This document shows positions 11,564 to 24,384 of a stretch of DNA of 64,000 nucleotides, piece after piece. Position 1 is the stretch's first letter; the number at the start of each line of letters is the position of its first letter. The position numbers and the translations under genes were made by a program. The notes beneath the pieces were generated by a model. That model saw nothing but the letters and a program-made list of their open reading frames with translations, was not told the origin of the DNA and searched no databases. Source of the stretch: Archegozetes longisetosus (Eukaryota > Arthropoda > Arachnida > Sarcoptiformes > Trhypochthoniidae); NCBI GenBank assembly GCA_018873245.2, contig JAEMBT020000006.1, forward strand, positions 2,731,855-2,795,854, read 5' to 3'.

Positions 11564-14136
11564 ATGCTTAATGGCAAACACACAGCTATACGTGTTGTAG
11601 CATTATGTATATTGTGGTACATAACAAGTGCTGGCAATAATGTGATCGGAAAACTATTGCTTCAGTCATTTCCATACCCGATAACTGTAACAATCGTTCA
11701 ACTATTGTCGATAACTGTCTACTCGATTCCTGCCCTCCAATGGTTTAGTGGACCTAAACGTGTACCAAATATAGAATGGTCTTATTATATCAAGATAATC
11801 ATACCGTTGGCTTTTGCCAAGTTTTTTGTTTCGGTCTCATCTCACATCAGCCTATGGGCTGTTCCTGTCTCTTATTCTCATACCGGTAATTATTTAATTT
11901 GAAAAATAATAATTTTAACTTTGAACAATTGCCGAGAACTTTAGTTGTTGAAAAAGTGAAGTCTTACATGATTTAATTGCTCAATCATAAAGATGTGCTA
12001 GAGTTTTCTCAGCTTAGATATTCTGATCAGTTGTAGTTGTTGCAGTTTTTCTAGAATTTAGTCCATTTTGGTTATTTTCAAGCCTCAAAGTTCATAGCAA
12101 TTGATTAGATTTTAGAAAACTTAATTATCAACTTGAAAATATATGCAATTTTCAAATCTATTAACTATTGACAGAAATTTTCAATTTCAAATTAAGAGTA
12201 TTGATCAAAACTAGAACCTTAGTTAGGTCTCCTTATTGTTTCAGTTATACTTTCATTTATTTTAATTACACGTTTTAAAAATTGTTTATCAACATACTTA
12301 ATGGTTACTTTTATGCCATCGTAGCTATCGATTGCTTTTCCAACAAGCGTCTGGTGATCATTATTACTAAAATTCAATTTTATCATAGACTTAGTGACTA
12401 TTTTGAGTCTGAAATACGCTTCGAATAAATTGATGCTTTTTCTTAGAATAAATGACTTTTGTTTTCAAACCTATATTTGATAATCCAATAGAATTTATAA
12501 TTTATTAATTACTATTTTTTCATTGCAGTGAAGGCATCGATGCCTTTATTTGTTGTGATTCTCTCTCGAGTGATATTAGGCGAGAAGCAAACGACAAAAG
12601 TATACAACTATTTATTTCATGACTTTTCCGTTAATTTCAAAAATGACTTAATTGACAAATATTTGTATATATTATAGGTTTATCTATCATTAGCGCCCAT
12701 AATATTAGGCATATTGATAGCAACTGTGACCGAATTGGAATTTAATGTAATAGGACTTGTATCAGCTCTCGTCTCGATATTTGTCTCCTCTTTGCAAAAC
12801 ATATTTTCCAAAAGGTTCGAAACGATAAATGACTTGATGTGAACATAAGTGAATTAAAGCCTAACTTTAATATTACAATGGTCTAGTCAAATCTTAGAAT
12901 TAATGACGACACAAAACATAACAATTATAGTTTATTATCACTTTACACGTTAAACAAGTGGTAAAAGTTTTTATGCAGCTTTTATGAACAAATTTTGAGA
13001 GAATCAAAATATTTAATGTTGCAAATACTGAAAATATTCAGTTTTATTATTCTGATCTTAACGGATATGTGAAAAATACCAATTTGAAATTTAAAACAAA
13101 ATAATTAACAAAGCTTATTTTTTAATGAGGACACAAAATAGAACTTTACATTGCAAAGACTAAGTCTAACCTGCAATAAGTCCATATAACACAGACCAGA
13201 AATTGTGGTCCTCAAATTGACATACTAAATATGCTAAAATTCATACAACAAAGTCAATTTTTTCTTTAATTTGACTTTTGCATAGTTATTACGCGAGACA
13301 TCGATGCATCACTTAAGACTTCTTCACCTGTTGGCTAGATTGGCGCTCGTTATGTTTGTACCGGTTTGGTTTTGGCATGACTTCATTGACATTCTATATA
13401 CCGAAAGCTCTACAACAATGGATGGCTGGGTAGTGAGTCTACTCCTATTCCTCGACGGTCTAGCAAACTTTCTACAGAATGTGATCGCGTTCACAGTCCT
13501 ATCATTAGTAACGCCACTCACTTATTCAGTCTGTAACGCGTCCAAACGTATAGCAGTCATAACATGTTCGATATTTATGCTTAAAAATCCAGTTACGCCA
13601 CTCAACGTATTGGGGATGTCAATGGCTATATTCGGAGTCTTCTATTATAACAAAGTAATTATAACCCTAGCTATTCTTTTAAAATGCTTCAACTAATCAA
13701 TAGCTGAATTCCAGTAGAACCTCGTTGTAACGAACTTTCGATTTGACAAACTTTACGTATAGATTTGTTGATATAAAAAATTTCATAACCATCTTTTCAT
13801 ACAATCAACTTTAGATATAAAAAATTTGTCCACATCTGCAATTTTTAAATTTCGAAAAATATCTTTTAACTAAGAAGTTGATTCAAATTTTAATATAACG
13901 AGGTTTAACTGGAAAAATTATTCTTTTTTGTAATTAATTTTCCTCTTCGCTAATTTCAGGCCAAATATGACGCAAATGTGGAACAAAGCCGCAAACCAAT
14001 TCTGCCTTACACTAAAAGTGATTCCAATCTATTACTCAAGTTTGCGAATACACAACACCATAATCTGGGTTTCAATCATATAAAGAATGGCCCATATCTT
14101 GACCAGAATGGGGGTCCGTATTATAATTATGGCTGA
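11564..14136 (+). CDS. SLC35E1-like nucleotide-sugar/triose-phosphate-type transporter, 5 exons
   Basis: A Golgi/ER multi-pass transporter of the SLC35 (TPT) family, closest in pattern to SLC35E1. Exons are 11564-11885, 12529-12599, 12678-12814, 13286-13654 and 13960-14136. They read [117 protein letters not shown] and FYYNK|AKYDAN, all SLC35E1-like and in order. Introns 1, 2 and 4 are GT-AG and in phase. Exon 3 to exon 4 is odd: the obvious donor leaves phase 2, while exon 4 must start in phase 0, so simple splicing shifts the frame by one. That suggests a noncanonical site, a 1-bp sequence error or real damage. AATAAA occurs at 14266-14271. The substrate is unknown. Confidence 0.85.
13712..13911. 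mobile_element. 200-bp pogo/Tigger-like MITE in intron 4 of the SLC35E1-like gene
   Basis: The left end cagtagaacctcgttgtaac and the right end, reverse complement of ataacgaggtttaactg, are inverted copies. Ends of the form CAGT-AACCTCGTTATAAC are common in pogo/Tigger-derived MITEs. No coding capacity. The flanking TA dinucleotides expected for this group are not evident, so it is an old copy. Confidence 0.65.
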
Positions 14137-17100
14137 AAAGTTGGATTCAAAAGAACCTGAAATATCTGATGATGATCAAAACTAGAGAAACATTCATCAA
14201 TTTCTAAATCATTTGAACATCCTGTTGTTGTTTTATTTTTGTAAAAAGTCTATTGAAAAATGTTTAATAAAAACTTTTGATCATTACTCTCGTGACTAGT
14301 TAATTATTTTATTTTTCTGTTCTGAAGAACAAACCAAATTGTTCAAGTATTTTATGAACAAGAGCTTATTATCATCAAATTAAATCTCAGTTTTACTGAT
14401 AAAATTCATTCCCAGTTCAACTCTTAAATTATGATGTACTAAAAGCACACCATTTATGAATGACCGAGTTTGTAAGCTTTGCTTAATCTATTGGAGAGTA
14501 TCCAGTTCACAATATAACAAATACAATGTCAAATGCGTTCATTTTCTCATGAGTGATCTTAAAAACTTACTCGTGTGTGTGGTAGGATTGTCACCTTTAC
14601 AAGGGAAAAATCTTGATTAAAGGATCTGAAAGACAAGACCCTTGTATTACAACTTTAAAGTTGCCACTTTAAAAAACTGGTTTCGAAACTAGAAAATAAG
14701 CAAATCAAAGTTAATACGATTGATCGACACAATCACAGAGATATTCTTTCTACTATTTACTTAGAAACCGCTACGAGTTTGAAATATTTTAGATTATAGG
14801 CATGAAAAACACGCGAGAAGATAAGTGAAAGTTAAGAATCGTGATATACCTATCAAAGATGAAACATCGATCTTGAGTCGAAAAGAATGACCAGAAATGT
14901 TTAAAGGTGACAACTTTAGTGTATGAATGTTACACTCGTGTGCCTATACCTCGTGATGCTAACAAGAGTAGAAAGGCCAAAATACCACCAGAACTTTGCA
15001 GATCATCCTATATTTCTAAATTCAAAAACATCTTTTAATTGAAAAAATTGAAGTAGCTTTGTTAGCTTTCCAACTATAAAAATAGAATGTATTGATTAAA
15101 TTGAATTTTAAGCTTCAAATTCATAATATGTACAGAAAGCAACAAGAGTCCCAGCAATTGAACCCAATGGTCAATATAATAAGACATGAATTTTCTTATC
15201 ATCTAATATCACTTTTGAATCATAAAATAACTATTTACTAACTAAAATAACATAAGTCTTATTCAAATTCATATGAATATAAGGCAGGCATTGCTTTAAT
15301 TAGAGCATATTTTTGCTTCAAATTGAAATAATATAAAAACAGTGAAATAACCTAAACTTTGAGTATTTATTTTAGATATGTGTTCATTAAATATATGAAG
15401 ACAAAGTTTGATAGAATTGTTCGGATAGCTATTCAAATTATTTGAACCTGCAACAAAATGTTCTAATGTCAGTTTTATATTTATATGAATTTGAATGTGA
15501 CTTATATGTTATTTTAATTAAGTTTTAAGACTCTGATATCAAGTGATAATAAAATTCATGCCTTATCAAATTGACCTCGGATTTTCTAATTATTGTATCT
15601 GTGTTCCCAAATGTTTTTCCAAAAATTGATACCAATGGGCACTCTATATGGTTTTCATGCATTCACTCAATACAAGACATTAGTATATTCAATGAATAGA
15701 TTCGAGCGCTGTAAGGTATAAAGTTTCTATTCGACTTTCATATGCTTAACTTTACCTGTTTAATAAAGTTTAAATTGTAATTCGATGTATTGGGTGGAAA
15801 AAATTGAATATTCAAGTTTACACCGGATGACCTCGAACATGGACTCATTTGACACGTATGCTAACACGAGTCCAGAGATATGTAAACTATGTATCCACGA
15901 TGTTAGGAGAATAATCGTTCAAGTTTACCAAGTTTGAATCGAACTTTGAACACAGATCTTGCGATCCCCATAAAAAGTAACATTAGGCTGACTGCTCTGT
16001 TATATTAATAAAGTCTGTGAACAGTTTAATCCAGGTGATTGAAATTTTAAATCTTTTCTTCTCATCAATCAAGGTTGAAATAGCTTATTTGAAGAAATTC
16101 ATCGTTCACTTCGAGAGTAGTTTTGTGAACTCCAAAATCTCAACGCTACATAATTTCACATATTCTTTTAATTTGAATCGAATGTATGAATACATGCAAA
16201 TAAGAAGTAGTAGAAAGTATTCCTTACATTTTTTCAATTTTGAGATTTAATTATTAATTTTATTGATTTCAAAGGTTGAAAAATGTGATTATTAAATGCA
16301 TTGAGCATTTCGTTCATTTATATTGCATTTAAAATTAGAATATTATCGAGTTTTAATTAAAGAATAATGTATGGACTTCTGCCTGTCTTTCTTTCAAACG
16401 AGTAAAGTCATAAAAATGAATATCTTGAATGAACTATAATAGGGTCTTTGAATTCAGTTTTATGTATAATGTCTAACGTCTTTAGCGATAAAGTCAAAAC
16501 CTGTTTTGTTTTGTTCACTACAATTCTTTCTTGTAATAAGTTAGAATGCTTAGAAATTGTTGAAAATTTATATCTTCATTGAACCTCTTGAAATTTTCAA
16601 ACAGTTAGGCAAACTGCTTAGCAGAATATTATTTCTTATTCATATATTTCATTAGAGATTAGAATTCAATTATGATATTTTGTGCTTCATTATTGGTATC
16701 TGAATATTCTCGTGAGTGATATTTGAAATGAACTAATCGTCGTGTTAATGTTACACTGTTCTATTTATTATATTGATAAAATTTCGTTTCTTCTAAAGTT
16801 CGGAAAATTCGTTGAATGACTCAAAAATGCCAACTTTATATAAATGTAGGTTTGTAGGGGTGTCGCCATATAAGACCAGAGATAAAGGAACGAATCCAAT
16901 AGAGTGAATAAATAATGCTGAAGATAAAAAGGACGAACGCGAAACAATTATCAAAGTGTTTTTATCTCTTTATTGATTTTTTCCACTTTGGATTAATTTC
17001 TATATAAACTGAATATTTAATCAAAAGTTTAATAAAATACTCTGTACATATGACACATATATTTCAACAAAATGGGAGATTAGCTCAAGTATGAACTCAA

Positions 17101-17346
17101 CCAAAGTTCTTTTTGTTTCACTCAATCTTTTTAACGAGTCTATTCATCTGATTTTTTATATATTGCTCTTATATCGCGTTCGTCTATTTGTTTTGGACAT
17201 TATCGATTCGTTGCTTTTCTTCTATAATATGTCATCGAACGGTTTTCAAGTACAGACTTTACAACTGATTCTATAATTTTAATGAGAAATGATCTAATGT
17301 TCAATCATTATAATTAAAACTTTGAAGAATTATCAAGAGTTTCAAC
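14137..17346. other. 3.2 kb intergenic, AT-rich
   Basis: Short open frames (for example 16017-16250 and 17091-17276) have no recognisable domain and are typical of chance frames in AT-rich DNA. Apart from the polyadenylation signal at 14266-14271 I see nothing to annotate. Confidence 0.4.
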
Positions 17347-19713
17347 TTATGGTTTCGTACTTTTCCTAAAAATTCGATCAACTCCTAGATCTTCTTTTCC
17401 TGAATCAGACCGTTTTTTAAACCACTCAAAGAACCCTCTAAGGTAATGACCAAACGATGCTATTGAAAATCCAAACCATAGGCTCAAAATCGAAGCGAAA
17501 TAACAAAGAAATTCTATTGTTTCGATTTTGGGTTTGTAATAATAAATAGTTCTTGGTTCAAATGGCATAATGATTGATAATCCTGTTTGATTCGAATTGT
17601 TTTCAATATCACATGAACTGATCGTCAAAGGTTTGAAATAATATTTCAAACAATCCATATGAGAACAATAATGAGAGCATTTCTTATTAAGCGTTGATTG
17701 TTCGATGTATTGATTAGAAATGATTCTATTGGGATATTTGTTGACTTCCCACTCAAATAAATTAGTTTGATCTGCTATTACATTGTATTTCGAAATATTT
17801 TCTTTCAAACGACAATTACGAATGCAATCTTTACTTGACAAGTAATTTGTTTTGAGTGCATAATCAATGCAATTAGTTTTATATGGTTTTTGTAGTAAAT
17901 GATATGTCTTTATTGAGTAGCTTAATGAATACCATTTAGAAGGCTTAACGAAAACTGCATTCCATCCAAATCCTGTAGGTGTATCTCGCCAATCATGTAT
18001 GTAAAGCCATGTGGCCCTACCGAAGTTTAGAATTTCTAAAACGTTGTCGGTCTTCAAGTGCAGATATCTTCCATCATCTAGTTTGATTGTCTTGTTTGCT
18101 TTCAGTAAAAACAAAATATATGATCATTCTTAGAGTAAAATATTGAGAATCAAAATTTTCGATGTTTATTCAAAGATTGTAAGTTTCTTAAATTGATCCA
18201 ACACAATACGAAAATATTTATCTAGTGCCTTGCTTAGACTTTGAAAAAGTCACATTACTTCTAAAGTAATATTTTCATTTGGAATATTTTCTATCATTTA
18301 ATGAGTTTGTGAGCTCAAATGGAAGGATATATTTTATCTGCATTATATATACATGTGCATCTTCTGAAATTCTTTCACCCGCTTGCAAGTTCCAGACCTT
18401 ACGCCTGCATCCGCTTCACACCCGCAAAAGAATAATTACGAACATCTGCAAAGCATTCGCAAGTAACTACATTTCAATATCTTTAATAAACCTCGATTTA
18501 GATAAGATTCTCAGATTAATCATAATTCAAAACAATACCTAAATTAAATTTTACAATATAGAAATTATATCTAGTAAGTAGTAGTTCGTCGACTTTATCC
18601 GAATTTATACATAATCTGTTATGATTTAGTATGAATGCAGCATAACTAAAATTGCGTTGACTCGACAAATTTGTGTCAGGTAAGGAAAATAATCGTTTTG
18701 GAATTCAATTTGCATTCAATCCTATTGTGCAAGTTCAGTGCGAGTATTCCACTGTAAAAACGTTACATTCGCGCCCACCTGTATCCATCAAATCATGCGA
18801 ATGTCCGCAAATATCCGCGGGTGCGGATATGTGATGAACATGTATAATCTGCATTCCAATATCAAAATAAAAGTTCTAAATTTTGTTTCAAGTCAATGTT
18901 TGACCCTACTATTGATTCATATTTATTAAAAATGAATGGAGGAACAGATTTAAAAATGCGAAATTTTTAAAAAAAAGACCTTATATAAAATGACCTAGAG
19001 TATAAATATCTCAAATAAATTTTTGAAGCCTATGAAGCATATCAAAACTTTGTGCTGTTATAAGTAGATTAAGCTTGAATTGTATATCAATAGTGAATCG
19101 ACAAACAGCAAATAAGCAGAAACTCATGGACCTTCTAGAATTGGAAAACCATATCATAAAATCTAAATATAAATAGTTAAATCTCTGAGATTTCTGAGAG
19201 AGTTTGAGAACCGGTTTGCGAGATTTAATTTTTTAAAGACTTACTTTTAATCAATGAATTAATTGTTAAGCAATAATATCGATTATTAATCACAGTGAAT
19301 GCGGAATTCATTATTTCTTCGGTGACATTTTTCACAGTTTTATAATCGAATCCGATCGTAGACTCTATAATAGTTTCTTTTATATTATACTTCTTAAATA
19401 GATCGTTCACTGTTAGATTCTCAAAAGAATGCTTATGACAAATTGTTATGGCCGGCAATACATCCTCATAATTCTCAAACTGTGTTTCAGTAGAAACTAT
19501 CATGGGGTAACTGAAGAAAAGCTGACATATCGAACAAATCTGATAAATACAACCGATTGACAATAGTATGTAAAATATTGATATTACGGCAACACTTTTA
19601 AACGAATAATTTGCACAAAGTAAATCATTTGATAAATATTTCATTTTATACAGATTATACTTATATTTTGAATAGAAAGAATTTCTGAAATTCAAATCAC
19701 TGACTTTAATCAC
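17347..19713 (-). CDS. DEG/ENaC (pickpocket/ASIC-like) amiloride-sensitive sodium channel, 2 exons
   Basis: A trimeric cation-channel subunit with two membrane helices and a cysteine-rich extracellular loop. Exon 1 ends at 19245 (donor aaaa|GTAAGT) and exon 2 begins at 18098 after AG; phases agree and give IKTNKTIKLDDGRY across the join. TM1 is followed by YEDVLPAITICHKHSF, the post-TM1 PA-x-TIC motif. The loop has several Cys (DCIRNC; KKCSHYCSHMDC). TM2 is FLCYFASILSLWFGFSIASF, containing the GxS selectivity-filter motif as GFS. The open frame begins with a GTG at 19713; the first in-frame ATG is at 19644, which gives about 383 residues. The usual His-Gly gating motif ahead of TM1 is not seen, so an upstream first exon is possible. 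The protein is short for the family and its extracellular loop is reduced. The stimulus is unknown. Confidence 0.82.
18360..18835. repeat. decayed repeat with inverted GC-rich ends in channel intron
   Basis: Within the 1.1 kb channel intron, two locally GC-rich patches, 18375-18430 (cacccgc, catccgc) and 18770-18830 (ccgcaaatatccgcgggtg), carry repeated cgcatccgc-like words in opposite senses. Clusters of this kind mark ends of some arthropod DNA elements. The boundaries are not sharp, and the frames at 18279 and 18738 are by-products. Confidence 0.45.
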
Positions 19714-21641
19714 AGAAAAATTTTTTCTTACTTTTAACCAATGTTGAGAATATAAAGGAAGAATCGATGGAATATGATAATAGTATAACTTTCTTCATAA
19801 GTAATGATGATCTGAAATTGTTTAATGTTAAATGTATTTCTAAGCTAAAGTGACAATATTTACATTAATACAGAAGATTTCCAGTACTAACTTGAGAGTT
19901 ACTTAGAATTAAACTATTCATTCAAATTCATTTTTTGAGACTCTTTTCTTAACCATTTGATTTTATCGATGAATAGAAATGTAATTTACTAAAAGTACTA
20001 TTAATGTAATGAAAACTTATTTTTACATATTAACCTGAATAATATGAGACAAATAAAGAGAATAAGAAAATTTATGAATTTCATTCAGGAAAAATGCTTG
20101 TTTATCAAATATGGTAGTGCTGTGCTTACAATAATTTCAATTAGTTAATTAGAACGGTAAGATACTTTACTTTGAGTTCCGTTAATAAAAAGACAGATTA
20201 TTTTGATAATAATTAAAGGTTCAAGTAAAAATTTGCAAGGGCATATGAAATAGAGAATAATTTCTTTCATCCAATTATATCCAAAATTGAAACAGTCATT
20301 GCTTGCAAAGGTCTCGAACTTACATTTTATAAGTTAATACACTCGCAATCATAAGTTGTCAATTATTCCTTGTAAAATTAATAATAGTTTGAACTTTCTT
20401 TACACGTGCTCTCACACAAAGAAAGTATTTAAGAACTAACAATAAGCTAACGTTAGCTCAGTTTTAGTTTGTTCAGCTCTAAACTATGTCTTTATTGAAT
20501 GATATTAATAAATGAATTAGTTGTACGCAACTTAGCGTACTCAGTGTTCTGTTAAAGTCAAATCAAAATTGATAGAACAACTGTTTGTCACAGAATAACA
20601 CCAAAATCGTAAATAATAGAATGTGTGAGTGTCAAAGTATAAAAAGAACATTATCAATTATTTCTTCTTCAATGAGAAATCTTTTTTAAGTACTACTTCT
20701 TTAATATAATCATAGATTTACAGCTTGTGAATGAAAGGTTTATTTCAAACTAATTTTAAAAATTGATTCATCACCAGAATAGTATATAATCACAGGTTTT
20801 TAGTTTTGCAAACGGTGTTTTAACTGTAGATACTTGACATTAATAGCATACAAATTTTATTAATGAAACTTCTTCATGGCAAACTGATCAAATTTTATTT
20901 GATTTTCTGTTTTCATATTTAATGTAAATACATTGAATGGAATGAATAATTGTGCTATTCTTAAAATTTTATGACTAGAATATACATTGAGAATCCGAAT
21001 TGAGTATTATTGAAGCTTTCGAATATGCTTAGTTTAATTTTTCAAATATCTCGAGACGCAACTAGTTAGATTAAATCAAATTAAATTAAATTAAACAGAA
21101 AGAATATCTAAATAAAATTAAACAAAGAAAAATCTGTAAAAAAACAGTCTAATCTTTAGATTGACCCCTAATCCCCAACTCTCAAACTGGCGTTCTGAGC
21201 CTCAGACTGGTATTAAAGCTATCAATGGATAATCTCCTAGTGTTTCAATTTAATGTGTCAATCATTATTTCTGATCAATAAATTAATAAACTGCAAAATG
21301 CTTCCTCTTTGTTTTCCTGATATTAAAGCTGACAATCAATGATCTCTTAGTGTTTTAATTTAATATGCCAATCATTAAAACAGTGAGTTAGATAAAAGGC
21401 ATAAGAATATGTTGCCACGGGAATAAGCCATATTTTATATTAAACAATATTTTATTTGAGTAAAAGTTTAAAGTTTTATCGAAAGTTAAGTTGAGTACCT
21501 TTTTTGTACACACCCTTATTTCCAGAATTTAATACAATCTCTTGGTTCTCATAGAGATAAACGAAATCGCGCTTATTTAAGCAACGAAAACTCTATTGAA
21601 GCCAACAAAAGTTAATACGTGTTTATCCTTGTTTTAGGAAA
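19714..21641. other. 1.9 kb intergenic between divergent channel and ML1 genes
   Basis: There is a run of TTAAA-like pentamers at about 21067-21096. A direct repeat of about 65 bp occurs at 21208-21272 and 21319-21385, sharing attaaagct, tagtgttt and aatttaat. Otherwise no gene. It carries the regulatory regions of both flanking genes. Confidence 0.5.
21208..21385. repeat. two tandem-ish direct copies, about 65 bp each
   Basis: Segments 21208-21272 and 21319-21385 align through tattaaagct, gatctcttagtgttt (tctcctagtgttt in the first copy) and caatttaat followed by gccaatcatt. They lie 250-430 bp upstream of the ML1 start, so a regulatory duplication is conceivable, but I see no direct evidence. 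Confidence 0.55.
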
Positions 21642-22331
21642 ATGAAGTTTTTCGTATTAGTCGCTCTTTTCTTACATTCCAGTTACTCAATTGATGTCAA
21701 ATTCAATCAATTCTGTATTGAAAATATCTCAAAATTGATTGCATTTAAATAATTAACTAATTTTTCTAAACAGATTCCGAAGGAATCAAAAGAATTGAAA
21801 TTCCGTCGTGTGATGTCGAGCCATGTATTCTGAAAATTGGACAACCACTACCAGCTAAGATCACTTTTGAAGCGGGTGTGAAAATTTGTCTTTAAATAAA
21901 CGTACTAAACATTGAATAATAATCCGAATTTCTAAAGGGTTCCTAAAAGAAACCAAATTTGAAGAAAGAACTGACGCAAGTATTCGAGTTTACGTCAATT
22001 ACTATCGCGATAGATACCAATACGATTTCGCTCAAATTACATCTGTCTGTAAAACAAAATCAATTGAGTGTCCGATCGTTAAGGGACAAAACTACACAAT
22101 TGATGTCCAACTATTCATACCAACAGAGGATAGTATTCGTGGAACTCAAATGTTTCCCGAAACTGTAAATCTTTCTCTAGATTTTTATGCTTGAATAAGA
22201 ATTTTTTGTTTTTCAAAATCTAAATATTTTTTTTGCAGGGATTGAAAGACGTTTACTTTGAAGTTGATTTATATTCGCAAAATGATGGAGAGAATATCGG
22301 AAACGTCAAAGTCAAAATTAACGTTCAATAA
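21642..22331 (+). CDS. ML-domain lipid-recognition protein (mite group 2 allergen / NPC2-like), copy 1, intact
   Basis: A small secreted immunoglobulin-fold lipid-binding protein of the MD-2-related family. Its relatives carry sterols or fatty ligands, and in mites include group 2 allergens. Four exons: 21642-21714, 21774-21875, 21938-22164 and 22239-22331, all GT-AG and in phase, giving about 164 residues. MKFFVLVALFLHSSYS is a signal peptide. IEIPSCDVEPCILKIGQPL is the signature Cys-x4-Cys strand, followed by AKITFEA. A second pair, SVCKTKSIECPIVKGQ-YT, matches the family's VC..(K)CPL..G-x-x-Y loop. The first and last family cysteines, which pair with each other in Der p 2, are both absent here, a consistent double loss. 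AATAAA at 22360-22365 lies about 30 bp past the stop. It heads an array of related copies to the right. Confidence 0.9.
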
Positions 22332-23637
22332 TATCTATCTTTTTAGTCGAATATTATGAAATAAAAATTATACTGAGCACATATGTATTTATTCCACTAA
22401 AGTCAATTATAAAGTCTAACATTTATCAAAAGTAAACAGTTGTGTGAACTAACAGAATATGAGTTCAACAGACTCAGTATTACTTTTAAACTCAAAATAA
22501 CTACTTTTTTAACTGTTTGATGCAGCAAAGCATTGGGTAATTGACAACATTAAGAATAAGAATTTTATAAAGTTGATTATAAACACTCTCAGAATTAACT
22601 GTGATCATCTCATTCATATTAAGCTGAAATTTATTTCCATATTTTTATTAAGAGTCTTATTTTGTACAAATAAAAAAATCTTGCTAATTTCTCCTATCAA
22701 TAGTTCGAACAACACTCAAATCATAAGTAAATAACTCTTTCTATGCTATTATTTCAAGATATTATTTCCTATAGATAAACAAAATAAGAGAAAGATTAAA
22801 AATAAAGTCACATCATTTTAACAAGTATTATTAAATATAGCGCGTCACACAAAAATTTGAGTATTTAAGGGAAAGCGATTAAGCGTGTTGCTTTGTCAAG
22901 TTTATAAGCAAAATGATTAATGCATGTAAAAGTTCGTTATTTTGTTTTGTCATAAATCAGATTTATGGTCGTCATTTTCCAAACTTTTGAGGAACTGCTG
23001 GCCCTCGAATAGAAGTTCGAGGGCCAGTTGACTACCATATGAAAAATCTTCGAAAAATTCACCCTCAAACAGATCACTACGACTCAAAGTATTTGCTGAG
23101 GGCTCAAACGTTTGATCAATCTTTCAAATTCAAATCCTCTAGTTTTTACTTGAGGGGACTACGCAAAAATACGACCATTAAACTCTGGTTTACGAAAGTT
23201 TTCTATATATCAATTACTTTAATATTAAGGTGATTCCTAAATATACTAGACCCGTAAAAGCTCTGTTTCATGTATACGTTTTCGTGCGATTGTGCAAATG
23301 TTTTTACAGGCTTAGAAAACAAATATCCAATACACTGTAAATCAAACGCTTTATCTAAACTTCTTGTTAATCATTTGTACTTCTCATAAGAGTGTGAGTT
23401 TACATTGAATGGTCAGCTCTGGAAAGATTGAAGATATTTTTTGATCTTTTAGTATATGGTTTTGAATCTTCAAAACACAATTAGTGACTCAAACGGCTTG
23501 TAACTCATAATGAAACCCATTAAAAGCCAAGTCAATCATTTTCTGTACAATCAAAGACATGTTTTGTTTTTAATAATGTTGTGAATCAAACGTTTTAATA
23601 TAGAAATAATGGGCTAATTACAAATTTTGATAAATGA
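22332..23637. other. intergenic between ML copies
   Basis: Contains a perfect hairpin (22998-23027) and AT-rich sequence. The frame at 23039-23233 lies next to the hairpin and has no family resemblance. A stretch at 23230-23630 carries partial resemblance to the tandem duplication that follows, but I could not delimit it. Confidence 0.4.
22998..23027. repeat. perfect 12-bp hairpin
   Basis: ctggccctcgaa at 22998-23009 is exactly reverse-complemented at 23016-23027 with a 6-nt loop. It is GC-rich within AT-rich DNA. Weaker inverted similarity further out (tttatggtcgt near 22963 and acgaccatta near 23177) suggests it is the centre of an old palindromic element. Confidence 0.7.
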
Positions 23638-24340
23638 TGAAAATTAACTGTTACTATATTTTTAAATGTAAATTAAGGTGATTTAACTCATCCGATTTGA
23701 TAAAACTGCTTATAACTTGATGCTTTCTCCAGTTAATATAAAATGATTGACTTTAGTTAATAGTTTTGATTATGATTTGAAAACATCATTAAAATCCACT
23801 AAGGTTTTGGAAGACTCAAAATGAACATTAAAAGTTAAAAAAGATCATCGAGTTCTTATTAAACACTGAATGTTTAGTGCAAACTCACACTCACGTGAGA
23901 AATATTGACGTGATATAATATACGTTTATCAAACATTTGTTTTCAACAAAGTTTTTCTGACAGTAAGAATTACGAACAATTAATAATAGGCATTCAAATT
24001 TTTAAAGATACTCAACTGTTACTATATTTGATTAGATGTAAAAAGGTCGTGATTTAAGTCATCCGATTGATAATACTGTACAAAAACATGTTCTCAGTTG
24101 AATATAAAATGATTGACTTGTTTTTAATAGTTTTGATTATGACTTATAAGTCATTTGAATCACTAATTGGTTTTGCAAAATGAGACATTATTAAAATAGA
24201 TCTTCTTATTAAAACTGAATGTACACTCACGTGAGAAAAGTAAATTTTTATAATATACGTTTATCAAACATTTGTTTTCAAAAGTTTTTCTAGTAAAATT
24301 ACGAAAATTCATAAAGGCATCCATTTTACAGTTACTTCTT
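23638..24340. repeat. tandem duplication, unit about 350 bp, just upstream of ML copy 2
   Basis: Segments about 23638-23995 and 24005-24340 align end to end. Shared words include aactgttactatatttt, tataaaatgattgactt, atagttttgattatga, tcacgtgagaaa and tatacgtttatcaaacattt. The repeats carry several indels, so the duplication is not recent. The second copy ends only about 50 bp before the ML2 start codon. Confidence 0.8.
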
Positions 24341-24384
24341 TCCAACAAAAGGATAGTTGAGTTGTTTGTACCGAGCAGTTGAAA

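Noticed and set aside
17072..17145. tRNA-like start gggagattagctcaagt
   Set aside because: No T-arm box or acceptor stem could be paired downstream.
18279..18929. Frames with Cys/His content in the channel intron
   Set aside because: They overlap GC-rich repeated words of a decayed element; no consistent zinc-finger spacing.
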